The position numbers were made by a program, and so were the translations under genes. From Pseudomonadota bacterium (GTDB lineage: Bacteria > Pseudomonadota > Alphaproteobacteria > Rhizobiales > Xanthobacteraceae), in NCBI GenBank assembly GCA_023432845.1, contig JAEZEY010000045.1, positions 1 to 16,942 on the forward strand: a stretch of DNA of 16,942 bases. The letters run 5' to 3'. Under the pieces are notes generated by a model that saw nothing but the letters and a program-made list of their open reading frames with translations, searched no databases and was not told the origin of the DNA. This document shows positions 1-6,629 of the stretch, piece after piece. Each line of letters opens with the position of its first letter. Position 1 is the stretch's first letter.

Positions 1-672
1 GTTGAAATAGGCCTGCGCCTCCGTCAGCGGCATGAACACCATGGCGCTGTCGTATTCCGACATGCCGATCTCGAACACCGCGGCGATCTTGTAGACCTTG
101 ATGCGCGGCGTCGTTCCCATCGGGGTCACCGCGCCCCTGGGCGCGACCAGCGTGATGTTGTCGCCGGCGCGCAGCGACAGCTGGTCGGCGAGCCGTCTTC
201 CGATCGCAACACCCTGCCCCTCGTCGAAGCCGCCGAGCGAGCCTTGCTTGATGTTGTTGATGATCGACGGCAGACCTTCCATGTCCTTGAGGCGAATGCC
301 GCGGATCAGCACGCCACCGGCATTGAATGGCGACGACGCCAGCGCCTGGCCTTCGACGATCGGTGCGGCCAGTTTGACGCCCTGCGCCTTGGAAATGCGG
401 GCGGCGACCTCGTCCCAGTCGGTCAGCGGCTTTTCCAGTGGCTGCACCAGTAGGTGGCCGTTGAGGCCGAGGATCTTGTCCAGCAGTTCGGCGCGGAAGC
501 CGTTCATCACCGCCATGACGATGATCAGGGTGGCGACACCCAGCATGATGCCGAGGAAGGAGAACCCGGCAATGACCGAGATGAATCCCTCCTTGCGACG
601 CGCGCGCAGATAGCGCAGCGACAGCATCCATTCGTATTGGGAGAAAGGCCGCGTGCCGCTCGGCTCAGGCAT
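1..672 (-). CDS. lolC: Lipoprotein-releasing ABC transporter permease, LolC/LolE family (3' part missing)
   Basis: The reading frame is open from an ATG at 672 down to the window edge, giving 224 residues of a protein usually about 410-430 long. The N-terminus has a short cytosolic stretch with 'YEWMLSLRYLRARR', then one long membrane helix at about residues 29-57 containing 'GIMLGVATLIIVMAVMNGF'. This is the classic start of LolC/LolE. The following soluble part (residues about 60-224, with 'GVLIRGI' and 'MPLTEAQAYF') is the MacB-like periplasmic core. In the family, LolC/E with the ATPase LolD lifts lipoproteins out of the inner membrane and hands them to LolA. GGGG lies about 10 bases before the ATG. 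The remaining helices and a lolD neighbour would lie outside the window. LolC and LolE cannot be told apart here; many alphaproteobacteria have a single permease of this type. It follows proS in the same direction after 228 bases. Confidence 0.9.
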   Translation of the reverse strand, partial: MPEPSGTRPFSQYEWMLSLRYLRARRKEGFISVIAGFSFLGIMLGVATLIIVMAVMNGFRAELLDKILGLNGHLLVQPLEKPLTDWDEVAARISKAQGVKLAAPIVEGQALASSPFNAGGVLIRGIRLKDMEGLPSIINNIKQGSLGGFDEGQGVAIGRRLADQLSLRAGDNITLVAPRGAVTPMGTTPRIKVYKIAAVFEIGMSEYDSAMVFMPLTEAQAYFN

Positions 673-698
673 TGGTGAAGAACCCCATCTGGGTTGGG

Positions 699-733
699 TT
701 TTCACACGATTCGGGCGGTTTCGTGGGTGAAAA
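699..733. repeat. Inverted repeat upstream of the Lol permease
   Basis: TTTTCAC at 699-705 is matched by GTGAAAA at 727-733, a 7-base inverted repeat with a 21-base spacer, 27 bases upstream of the permease ATG. It could be an operator or a leader hairpin. I recognise no known binding site, and a match of this size could be chance. Confidence 0.3.
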
Positions 734-761
734 AGCCAAGCGGGACCACAGGTTTATAGAA

Positions 762-839
762 TCTCATCCCGGGGCGCACACGATCAGCGCGTTTACGCGC
801 GTCTTCGACGCGCTACGGCGAGCGAACCCGGAATTCGGA
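762..839. repeat. REP-like palindromic element, copy 1
   Basis: This stretch runs from 'tcatcccggggcgca' to 'gcgaacccggaattcg', with nested hairpins inside. GCGCG-TTTA-CGCGC lies at 787-800, and GCGCGTC-TTC-GACGCGC (7-bp stem, 3-base loop) at 797-813. Ends of the form 'cattccggggcgc' and 'gcgaacccggaatc' around a GC-rich hairpin are typical of the dispersed intergenic palindromes of Bradyrhizobium relatives. It lies in the proS to Lol-permease gap. The family assignment rests on remembered patterns. Confidence 0.55.
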
Positions 840-860
840 TAAAATGGCGCATATATCGGC

Positions 861-900
861 TGGATTCCGGGTTCGGCCTGTCGGCCGCCCCGAAATGACG
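861..900. repeat. REP-like palindromic element, copy 2, inverted relative to copy 1
   Basis: This one begins 'tggattccgggttcgg', contains the small hairpin GGCC-TGTC-GGCC, and ends 'gccccgaaatgacg' directly at the proS stop codon. GATTCCGGGTTC at 863-874 is the reverse complement, with one mismatch, of GAACCCGGAATT at 824-835 in copy 1. The two elements therefore face each other, and a transcript could fold them into one long stem. Sitting at the 3' end of proS, it may stabilise the end of that mRNA or help end transcription, but there is no T-tract. Confidence 0.55.
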
Positions 901-2223
901 TTATCGCGCGAGCAAGTCCACCGCCGCAGCCGGTGACATCTGTTCCTTCTCGCCGGTCTTGCGGTTCTTGATCTCGACCTTGCCTTCGGCGAGCCCGCGC
1001 GGGCCAACCATCACCTGCCACGGCAGGCCGATGAGATCGGCGTTGGCGAACTTGGCGCCGGCACGCTCATCAATGTCGTTGTAGAGGACATCGACGCCCC
1101 TGGCGGTGAGTTCGGCGTAAAGCTGGTCGCAGGCGCCGTCTGTCGCGGCGTCGCCCTGCTTGAGGTTGAGCAGCGCCACCTTGAACGGCGCAACCGGCTC
1201 CGGCCATACGATCCCGGCGTCATCATGCGAGGCCTCGATGATCGCCGCCACGAGACGCGACGGGCCGATGCCGTAGGAGCCCATATGCACCGGCACTTCC
1301 TTGCCGTCCGCAGTGGCAACTACGGCTTTCATCGGCAGCGAATATTTGGTGCCGAAATAGAAGATATGGCCAACCTCGATGCCGCGCGCCGAAACCTGGC
1401 TGTCGGCCGGCACGGCGGCGAACTTGTCGGCTTCGTGCATGTCCTCGGTCGCCGCGTAGAGCGACGTCCATTGATCGACCGTTTTTTGCAAACCGGGAAT
1501 GTCGTCGAAATTCACCTTCTCGTCCGGCACCGCCATGTCGAGATAGTCCTTGTGACAGAACACCTGTGACTCGCCGGTGTCGGCCAGCACGATGAATTCG
1601 TGGGACAAGTTGCCGCCGATCGGACCGGTGTCTGCGCGCATCGGGATCGAGGTGAGGCCGAGGCGCTTGAAGGTGCGCAAATAGGCGACGAACATCTTGT
1701 TGTAGGAGTGCCGCGCGCCGGCTTCTTCGACGTCGAACGAATAGGCGTCCTTCATCAGGAATTCGCGGCCGCGCATCAGGCCGAAGCGCGGGCGCACCTC
1801 GTCGCGGAATTTCCACTGGATGTGATAGAGGTTCTTCGGCAGATCCTTGTAGGAGCGCACCGAGGCGCGGAAGATCTCCGTGATCATCTCCTCGTTGGTC
1901 GGCCCATAGAGCATTTCACGCTCATGGCGATCCTGGATGCGCAGCATCTCCTTGCCGTAGGCGTCGTAGCGGCCGCTCTCGCGCCACAGATCGGCCGACT
2001 GGATGGTCGGCATCAGGAGTTCGATGGCGCCGGAGCGGTCCTGCTCCTCGCGGACGATCTGCTCGATCTTGCGCAGCACCTTGAGGCCCAGCGGCAGGAA
2101 GGCATAAATGCCGGCCGCTTCCTGGCGCATCATGCCGGCGCGCAGCATCAGTCGGTGCGAGACGATCTCGGCCTCGCGGGGCGGTTCGCGGAGCGTAGGC
2201 AGGAAATAGCGGGACAGGCGCAT
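901..2223 (-). CDS. proS: Prolyl-tRNA synthetase, short alphaproteobacterial type
   Basis: Encodes a 440-residue class II aminoacyl-tRNA synthetase that charges tRNA-Pro with proline in the cytosol. Motif 1 lies near residues 38-55 ('GIYAFLPLGLKVLRKI'), the TNEE loop at 109-112, and motif 2 at about 139-164 ('FRDEVRPRFGLMRGREF' leading into 'MKDAYSFD'). Motif 3 contains 'GSYGIGPSRLVAAI' near 317-330. The anticodon-binding domain fills about 345-440. The editing insert (INS, about 180 residues) of the E. coli-type enzyme is absent between motifs 2 and 3, as in other alphaproteobacterial enzymes of about 440 residues. Such enzymes usually rely on free-standing editing proteins to clear alanyl-tRNA-Pro. 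The start 'MRLSRYFLPTL' is the usual one for this subfamily; the ribosome-binding site is weak. It sits 84 bases downstream of asnB, with a terminator-like hairpin between them, so it is probably transcribed separately. Confidence 0.96.
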   Translation of the reverse strand: MRLSRYFLPTLREPPREAEIVSHRLMLRAGMMRQEAAGIYAFLPLGLKVLRKIEQIVREEQDRSGAIELLMPTIQSADLWRESGRYDAYGKEMLRIQDRHEREMLYGPTNEEMITEIFRASVRSYKDLPKNLYHIQWKFRDEVRPRFGLMRGREFLMKDAYSFDVEEAGARHSYNKMFVAYLRTFKRLGLTSIPMRADTGPIGGNLSHEFIVLADTGESQVFCHKDYLDMAVPDEKVNFDDIPGLQKTVDQWTSLYAATEDMHEADKFAAVPADSQVSARGIEVGHIFYFGTKYSLPMKAVVATADGKEVPVHMGSYGIGPSRLVAAIIEASHDDAGIVWPEPVAPFKVALLNLKQGDAATDGACDQLYAELTARGVDVLYNDIDERAGAKFANADLIGLPWQVMVGPRGLAEGKVEIKNRKTGEKEQMSPAAAVDLLAR

Positions 2224-2284
2224 GGGTGTCGGAGCCGGCTTTTCGAGGGAATTCAGGGAGGAAAGTGAAAGCGGATCGGCGCTG

Positions 2285-2309
2285 AAAAGACAAGGCCCGG
2301 CTTGGGCCT
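2285..2309 (-). terminator. Rho-independent-like terminator after the asparagine-synthase-like gene
   Basis: Read on the minus strand, AGGCCC, loop AAGCC and GGGCCT form a perfect 6-bp GC-rich stem (2293-2309), followed by the T-rich run TGTCTTTT. The left arm overlaps the asnB stop codon at 2308-2310. It should separate asnB from proS. Confidence 0.65.
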
Positions 2310-3900
2310 AGAGGCTGAAATGCGCGTAGGCCTTGAGCTTTTCGAGGTGCTGGACCACCGGGAAGGAAATCCAGGCCCGGTCGGTCAGGTGCGGCACGCG
2401 GGAAACGTCGATCACCGCGGCGAGCCGCCGCAGATAATAGAGCTCCTCCTTGGACTGCACCTTGAAGGCCGCGAATTCCTGCTGGCCATCGCGCAGGTCG
2501 TTGTCCGAGTAGACGTCCTCGAAGCGGCTCATCCAGCCGTCCCGGCCCGGATCGAGGCCGGCGCCCTCGCCGAAGGCGACCTTGGCGCGGTCGCGGATCA
2601 CGGCCGGCAACTGCTCCGGATAGAGATCGTAGAGTTCGCGCAGCGGCATCTTGCCGGTCGGCAGGCCGTCGACGGCGCGCACCAGCGCCTCCGGCGCGAG
2701 ACCGAGCGCGTAGTTGACCACGTTGGGATCGAGGAACGGCTCGCGCATTTCCAGCGAGTGACGCATGGAGCAGCGATCGACCCGCTGCAGGCTGACGCGG
2801 TGCATCAGCGACAGACATTCGTCGCGGCATTGCGCGCCGTCGGCCGGGCTTTCGTGGAAAGTGATTTCAAGCGGGGCATAGCCCGCGAACAACTCGTCCG
2901 CGCCCTCCCCGCAGAGCCCGACGCGAAAGCCATCGCGGTGCATGGCCTTGCTGGCTTCCAGCGATGCCAGCGCGCTGCGGATCAGGTTCGGCTCGAAGGA
3001 TTCGGTGGCGGTGACGACATCGTCGATCGCGGCGAAAGCCTCACTGCTCTGCGTATCGAACGGCACGAGGCGCAGATCGTAACCGGTCTTCTCGGCATAG
3101 GCCTCGGCGAAGCGATAGTCCGGCGCGTCCGGTCCGCCGACGAAATAGCCGGGCGCTTGCGCGCGAAACTGCCGCGTATAATGCGCGACCAATGTTGAAT
3201 CGATGCCGCCCGAGAACCAGGTCGCGACCGGCAGGCCCGGCGGAAGCCGACGCTCGACGGCACCGCGCAGGATATCGTCGAGTACCCGGGCCGAACTTTC
3301 GACCGGCACATCGACGCGCGGATAAACCGGCGAGCGGTAGCGCGCGACCGCCTTCTTCGACATGGCATAGCCCGGTGGCAGCAGCATCACGTCGCCGACC
3401 GGCACGACATCGAGCAGCGGCTTCATCTCCGAGCAGAACAGGAAGCTCGTACCCTGCTGCATGACATAAAGCGGCTTGACGCCGAACGGGTCGCGCGCGG
3501 CCAGGAATTCGCCGCTCGCCAGATCGACGGCGACGAAGGCGTACATGCCATTGAGACGTTCGAGCGCGCGATGGCCCCAGACCTGCAGCGCATTGGCCAG
3601 CACTTCGGTGTCGGACTGGGTGCGGAAGCCGACACCCATCTCTTCGAGTTCCTGACGCAGCTCGACGTGATTGTAGATCTCGCCGTTGTAGGAAACGGCC
3701 AGGCGGCCGAAGAACGAAATCTGCGGCTGGATGCCGTGCTCGGCATCGACGATGCGCAGGCGCCGCGTGCACATCGCGACGTTCGGGAACGGCTTGAACA
3801 GGGGATCGGTAACGTCGCCGCGATGCAGGATGCCGTCGATCAGACGCGCCACAGTGAGTTCGGCGTCAGACCAACCGATCGCGACCGCAAATCCGCACAT
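2308..3900 (-). CDS. asnB: Asparagine synthase (glutamine-hydrolysing)-like protein
   Basis: A 530-residue protein with the two-domain layout of class B asparagine synthetase. The N-terminal class II glutamine amidotransferase has the Cys2 nucleophile right after the initiator Met, 'RRLRIVD' (46-52), 'NGEIYN' (72-77) and Asp97. The C-terminal synthetase has the PP-loop 'SGGIDST' (230-236) and 'GEGADELFAGY' (331-341). The expected reaction is aspartate plus glutamine plus ATP to asparagine. One departure is visible: the family's HRGPDD-type segment reads 'HRGDVTD' at about 26-32, followed by a shortened loop. Relatives of this kind also work in amide-forming steps of natural-product or cell-surface pathways, so true asparagine synthesis is not certain. 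GGGGGAAG lies about 7 bases before the ATG, and Cys2 fixes the start. It is divergent from the copper operon and monocistronic by appearance, with no pathway partner beside it. Confidence 0.88.
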   Translation of the reverse strand: MCGFAVAIGWSDAELTVARLIDGILHRGDVTDPLFKPFPNVAMCTRRLRIVDAEHGIQPQISFFGRLAVSYNGEIYNHVELRQELEEMGVGFRTQSDTEVLANALQVWGHRALERLNGMYAFVAVDLASGEFLAARDPFGVKPLYVMQQGTSFLFCSEMKPLLDVVPVGDVMLLPPGYAMSKKAVARYRSPVYPRVDVPVESSARVLDDILRGAVERRLPPGLPVATWFSGGIDSTLVAHYTRQFRAQAPGYFVGGPDAPDYRFAEAYAEKTGYDLRLVPFDTQSSEAFAAIDDVVTATESFEPNLIRSALASLEASKAMHRDGFRVGLCGEGADELFAGYAPLEITFHESPADGAQCRDECLSLMHRVSLQRVDRCSMRHSLEMREPFLDPNVVNYALGLAPEALVRAVDGLPTGKMPLRELYDLYPEQLPAVIRDRAKVAFGEGAGLDPGRDGWMSRFEDVYSDNDLRDGQQEFAAFKVQSKEELYYLRRLAAVIDVSRVPHLTDRAWISFPVVQHLEKLKAYAHFSL

Positions 3901-3937
3901 CCGCCACTTCCCCCGTTATCGCCTTGGCGCTTCATTG

Positions 3938-3957
3938 GACTCGGGACGGCCCGAGTC
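3938..3957. promoter_or_regulatory. Perfect palindromic hairpin in the asnB leader region
   Basis: GACTCGGG (3938-3945) and CCCGAGTC (3950-3957) are perfect 8-base inverted arms around ACGG. They lie 38-57 bases upstream of the asnB ATG, in the 228-base divergent gap. As RNA this is a strong 4-base-loop hairpin in a likely asnB 5' untranslated region; as DNA it could be an operator. There is no T-tract on either side, so it is not a standard terminator. Confidence 0.5.
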
Positions 3958-3973
3958 GGGCGCCGTTTAGGAT

Positions 3974-4016
3974 GTGTTTACGATAGCGACCGGGCGGTTA
4001 ACCGCTGATTAAACAC
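3974..4016. promoter_or_regulatory. Nested palindromes between asnB and the copper operon
   Basis: A perfect 12-base palindrome GCGGTTAACCGC (3994-4005) lies inside a wider inverted repeat, GTGTTTA (3974-3980) and TAAACAC (4010-4016). Being in the middle of a divergent intergenic region, it is a good candidate for a transcription-factor site serving one or both operons. It does not look like the MerR-type spacing of CueR sites, nor a CsoR or Fur box that I can recognise. The rest of 3901-4128 has no gene. A loose -35-like TTGATG is at 4072-4077 with AT-rich DNA around 4097-4110 ('ttaatgatacgtaaat'), but no confident promoter can be called. Confidence 0.4.
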
Positions 4017-4128
4017 GGGTCCCATGCGATTTTGCCGGTGCATTCGCACATCTTCCGCGGCCCTGCGGCGCTTGATGGGCTGGCACCGACCAGAAGTTAA
4101 TGATACGTAAATGTTCGGGGGTATCGGA

Positions 4129-4515
4129 ATGCGTCTGGGCTGGCGTCAGTGGATATCGGTTCTCGCGATGTACCTCGTCGCGCTGAACACGATTCTCTGG
4201 GCCGCCTTGGCTCCCGTGCCTGCTGTCGGGTCGTTCGATCCCCTCTCCGCCATCTGCCACAGCCTCGCGCAAACCGCCGACCAGACGGCCGCTCAAACGC
4301 CCGACGGACAACCGGCGAAGCCTAGCAAGGCCTGCGACCACTGCAGCCTGTGCAGCACCACGCCTGCGGCATCGAACAGCGTCGATAGCGTATTGGCCGG
4401 CATTCTCGCGCCCGGCCGCCTGCTGCGCGTTCTGCACCCTTCCGACGCCGCACACACGACGACCGTCGATTTCTCTCCCGGCCTCGCCCGCGGTCCCCCG
4501 CTCCACAACGTCTGA
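4129..4515 (+). CDS. DUF2946 protein; probable copper-sensing upstream ORF (CruR-like)
   Basis: 128 residues. The N-terminus has a hydrophobic stretch (residues about 7-32) resembling a signal peptide or single helix. The middle carries Cys43 and the motif 'CDHCSLC' (Cys69, Cys72, Cys75), and the C-terminus ends 'ARGPPLHNV', with Arg-Gly-Pro-Pro at 121-124. This layout of hydrophobic N-terminus, CxxC and a terminal R-A/G-P-P motif marks the DUF2946 family. In Bordetella pertussis the DUF2946 gene ahead of the receptor gene bfrG has been described as a regulatory uORF. There, copper binding by the nascent CXXC relieves arrest at the RAPP motif and allows Rho-dependent termination before the receptor gene. 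An in-frame ATG exists at 4111, but I chose 4129 because GGGGG (4117-4121) sits 7 bases before it. The gene heads the copper operon, with 54 bases to the next start. The regulatory role is inferred from family and position. Confidence 0.82.
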   Translation: MRLGWRQWISVLAMYLVALNTILWAALAPVPAVGSFDPLSAICHSLAQTADQTAAQTPDGQPAKPSKACDHCSLCSTTPAASNSVDSVLAGILAPGRLLRVLHPSDAAHTTTVDFSPGLARGPPLHNV

Positions 4516-4569
4516 ACGTAACGCGACGTTTTCGTCGCACGCTCATCGTTTGTGGAAAGGACCGGAATT
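4489..4569 (+). promoter_or_regulatory. uORF end to receptor start: stall motif codons, hairpins and ribosome-binding site
   Basis: The Arg-Gly-Pro-Pro codons are at 4489-4500 and the uORF stop at 4513-4515. CCACAA at 4503-4508, over the codons after the Pro pair, is complementary to TTGTGG at 4550-4555. The latter runs into the receptor's ribosome-binding site GGAAAGGA (4554-4561), 8 bases before the ATG at 4570. Inside this pairing is a perfect hairpin, GCGACG (4523-4528), loop TTTT, CGTCGC (4533-4538). The 3' part of the uORF (about 4435-4505) is rich in C and poor in G, as Rho-loading regions tend to be. A ribosome halted at the Pro pair would cover CCACAA. Whether the 6-bp pairing really controls translation is inference. 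Confidence 0.5.
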
Positions 4570-6621
4570 ATGCTCAACAGCCGTTGGCTCGGCTGCGTAT
4601 CGCTATGCGCGATTACGCTGGCTTCGCCTGCCTATGCTCAATCAACTGTTCATCTGCCTCAAGTCGTCGTCCAGGGAGATGCAAATACGTCGCTGGTGTC
4701 GCCCGGCACCGCCGGCGCGGAGCGCGAACTGCGACAAACGCCGGGTGCTGTCGAGGTCATCCCCGACACCGCATTCAAGAATGCGCCGGCACAAACCATC
4801 AAGGACGTCGTCGACTGGACGCCCGGCGTTTGGGCACAACCGAAATGGGGCGATGATTCCCGCCTGTCGATCCGCGGCTCCGGCCTGTCGCGCAACTTCC
4901 ATCTGCGCAGCACGCAGCTCTATCTCGACGGCATTCCGATCAACACGTCGGACGGCTACGGCGACTTCCAGGAGATCGATCCGACCGCCTATCGCTACAC
5001 CGAGGTGTTCAAGGGCTCGAACGCGCTGCGTTACGGCGCCAATTCGCTCGGCGGTGCCATCAATTTCGCAACGCCGACCGGCCGCGACGCCCCGGCACTT
5101 GAAGGGAGGCTCGACGCCGGCAGTTTCGGCTATTTCCGCCAGGCGGCCAGTTCCGGCAAGGCTTTCGGCCCGTTCGACTATTTCATCACCGGGTCGAACT
5201 TCACCAACCAGGGCTATCGCGACCACAGCGACGGCAAGGGCCAGCGCCTCAGCACCAATTTCGGTTACCGCTTCAACGAGAACATCGAAACGCGACTGTA
5301 TCTCAACTTCAACCACATCCGGCAGCGCATCCCCGGCGAAGTGACCAAGAGCAGCGCCCTCACCAGCCCGAAGACGGCGTGGACCGACAACGTCGTCAAT
5401 GACTGGCAGCGCAATATCGACACCGGCCGCATCGCCAGCAAAACCACGATCCGCGCCGGCAATTCGACCATCGACGTCGGGCTATTCGGCGTCGATCGCC
5501 ACCTGATGCACCCGATCTTCCAGTGGCTCGACTACCGCTATCGCGACTACGGCGCTTTCGCCCGCGTCGTCAACGAGGGCGAAATCGGCGGCCGTCGCAA
5601 TCGGCTGGTTGCCGGCGTGAGCATGCTCAACGGCAAGATCGATGCGCTGCAATACGTCAACACCGGCGGCAACAAGGGCGCGCTGACGCGTTCGGTGGTG
5701 CAGAAGCCGGAGAACTATACCGCCTATCTCGAAAACTCGTTTTACGTGATGCCGCAGCTCGCGGTGGTCGGCGGCCTGCAATATCTCTACGCCGTTCGCC
5801 AACAGGACGTGATCTTCACGACCTCGGGCGACGTCAACGGTCGCGGCACCTATTCGATCTTCAGCCCGAAGATTGGTTTGTTGTGGGATGTCGATCCGAC
5901 CTGGCAGGCCTACGGCAACATCTCGCGCAGCGGCGAGGCACCGAGCTTCGGCGAAGGCACGGGATCGACCGTTCCTTTCTACAGCATCAACGCCCAGACG
6001 GCGACGACCTACGAGATCGGGACGCGCGGCCAGCGGCCCGACTACACCTGGGATCTCACTGCCTATCGTTCCGAGATCAAGAACGAGTTGCTCTGTTATT
6101 CGAACGCATTCGGCAATTGCAGCATCACCAATGCAGACCGCACCGTCCACCAGGGCCTCGAAATCGGCTTCGGCGTGAGCTTGCTGAAATCGCTGTGGTC
6201 GCCCGGGCCCGATCCTGACCGCATCTGGCTGAACGTCGCCTATACGCTGAACGACTTCCGCTTCGACGGCGACGCCATCTTCGGCAACAACAAGCTGCCG
6301 GGCGCGCCGCCGCAGTATGTCCGCGCCGAGGTGCTTTACAAGCATCCGTCGGGCTTCTCCTTCGGTCCCAATATCGAATGGGCGCCGAACGAGTATTACG
6401 TCGATAGCGCCAATACGGCGACGACCGCCTCCTACCTCGTGTGGGGTATGCGCGCCGCCTACGACACCAAGACTTTCAGCGCCTACATCGAAGGCCGCAA
6501 CCTGACGGATGTGAATTACATCTCGGCGGTCAGCATCATCGATAGCGCGACCGCGGCGTCGCGACTCTACAACCCCGGCAACGGCCGCGCGGTTTATGCC
6601 GGCCTGCGCCTGAAACTGTAG
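4570..6621 (+). CDS. TonB-dependent outer-membrane receptor, probable copper transporter
   Basis: 683 residues. A signal peptide (1-24, cleavage after 'AYA') is followed by a possible TonB box in 'LPQVVVQG' (29-36). The plug domain (about 55-170) contains 'IRGSGL', 'YLDGIPIN' and 'FKGSNALRYGANSLGGAINF'. The rest is a 22-strand-type barrel with typical late motifs 'GNISRSGEAPSF', 'TYEIGTRG', 'DRTVHQGLEIGF' and 'EGRNLTDVNY'. The last residue is Leu, not the usual aromatic. Receptors of this class move scarce metals or chelates across the outer membrane using TonB/ExbB/ExbD energy. Copper as cargo is inferred from the DUF2946, DUF1775, CopC and CopD neighbours, not from the receptor itself: it lacks the Met- and His-rich segments of OprC, so a copper chelate is possible. 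A Cys pair in the barrel ('LLCYSNAFGNCS') may form a loop disulfide. An ATG exists at 4552, but 4570 has AAGGA 8 bases upstream and a clean signal peptide. Confidence 0.9.
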   Translation: MLNSRWLGCVSLCAITLASPAYAQSTVHLPQVVVQGDANTSLVSPGTAGAERELRQTPGAVEVIPDTAFKNAPAQTIKDVVDWTPGVWAQPKWGDDSRLSIRGSGLSRNFHLRSTQLYLDGIPINTSDGYGDFQEIDPTAYRYTEVFKGSNALRYGANSLGGAINFATPTGRDAPALEGRLDAGSFGYFRQAASSGKAFGPFDYFITGSNFTNQGYRDHSDGKGQRLSTNFGYRFNENIETRLYLNFNHIRQRIPGEVTKSSALTSPKTAWTDNVVNDWQRNIDTGRIASKTTIRAGNSTIDVGLFGVDRHLMHPIFQWLDYRYRDYGAFARVVNEGEIGGRRNRLVAGVSMLNGKIDALQYVNTGGNKGALTRSVVQKPENYTAYLENSFYVMPQLAVVGGLQYLYAVRQQDVIFTTSGDVNGRGTYSIFSPKIGLLWDVDPTWQAYGNISRSGEAPSFGEGTGSTVPFYSINAQTATTYEIGTRGQRPDYTWDLTAYRSEIKNELLCYSNAFGNCSITNADRTVHQGLEIGFGVSLLKSLWSPGPDPDRIWLNVAYTLNDFRFDGDAIFGNNKLPGAPPQYVRAEVLYKHPSGFSFGPNIEWAPNEYYVDSANTATTASYLVWGMRAAYDTKTFSAYIEGRNLTDVNYISAVSIIDSATAASRLYNPGNGRAVYAGLRLKL

Positions 6622-6629
6622 GGCGCACC

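Noticed and set aside
4111..4128. Upstream ATG giving a DUF2946 protein six residues longer
   Set aside because: No ribosome-binding site precedes 4111, whereas GGGGG is well placed for 4129.
3901..4128. CueR, CsoR or Fur binding site for the copper operon
   Set aside because: I looked for a MerR-type dyad in a 19-base spacer, GC-flanked CsoR palindromes and AT-rich Fur boxes, and none fits. The palindromes present are reported only as unassigned sites.
4550..5344. Long plus-strand reading frame overlapping the start of the TonB receptor
   Set aside because: The product is Arg/Ser/Ala/Pro-rich with no domain, and it runs through the plug region of a well-supported receptor. It is a GC-rich shadow frame.
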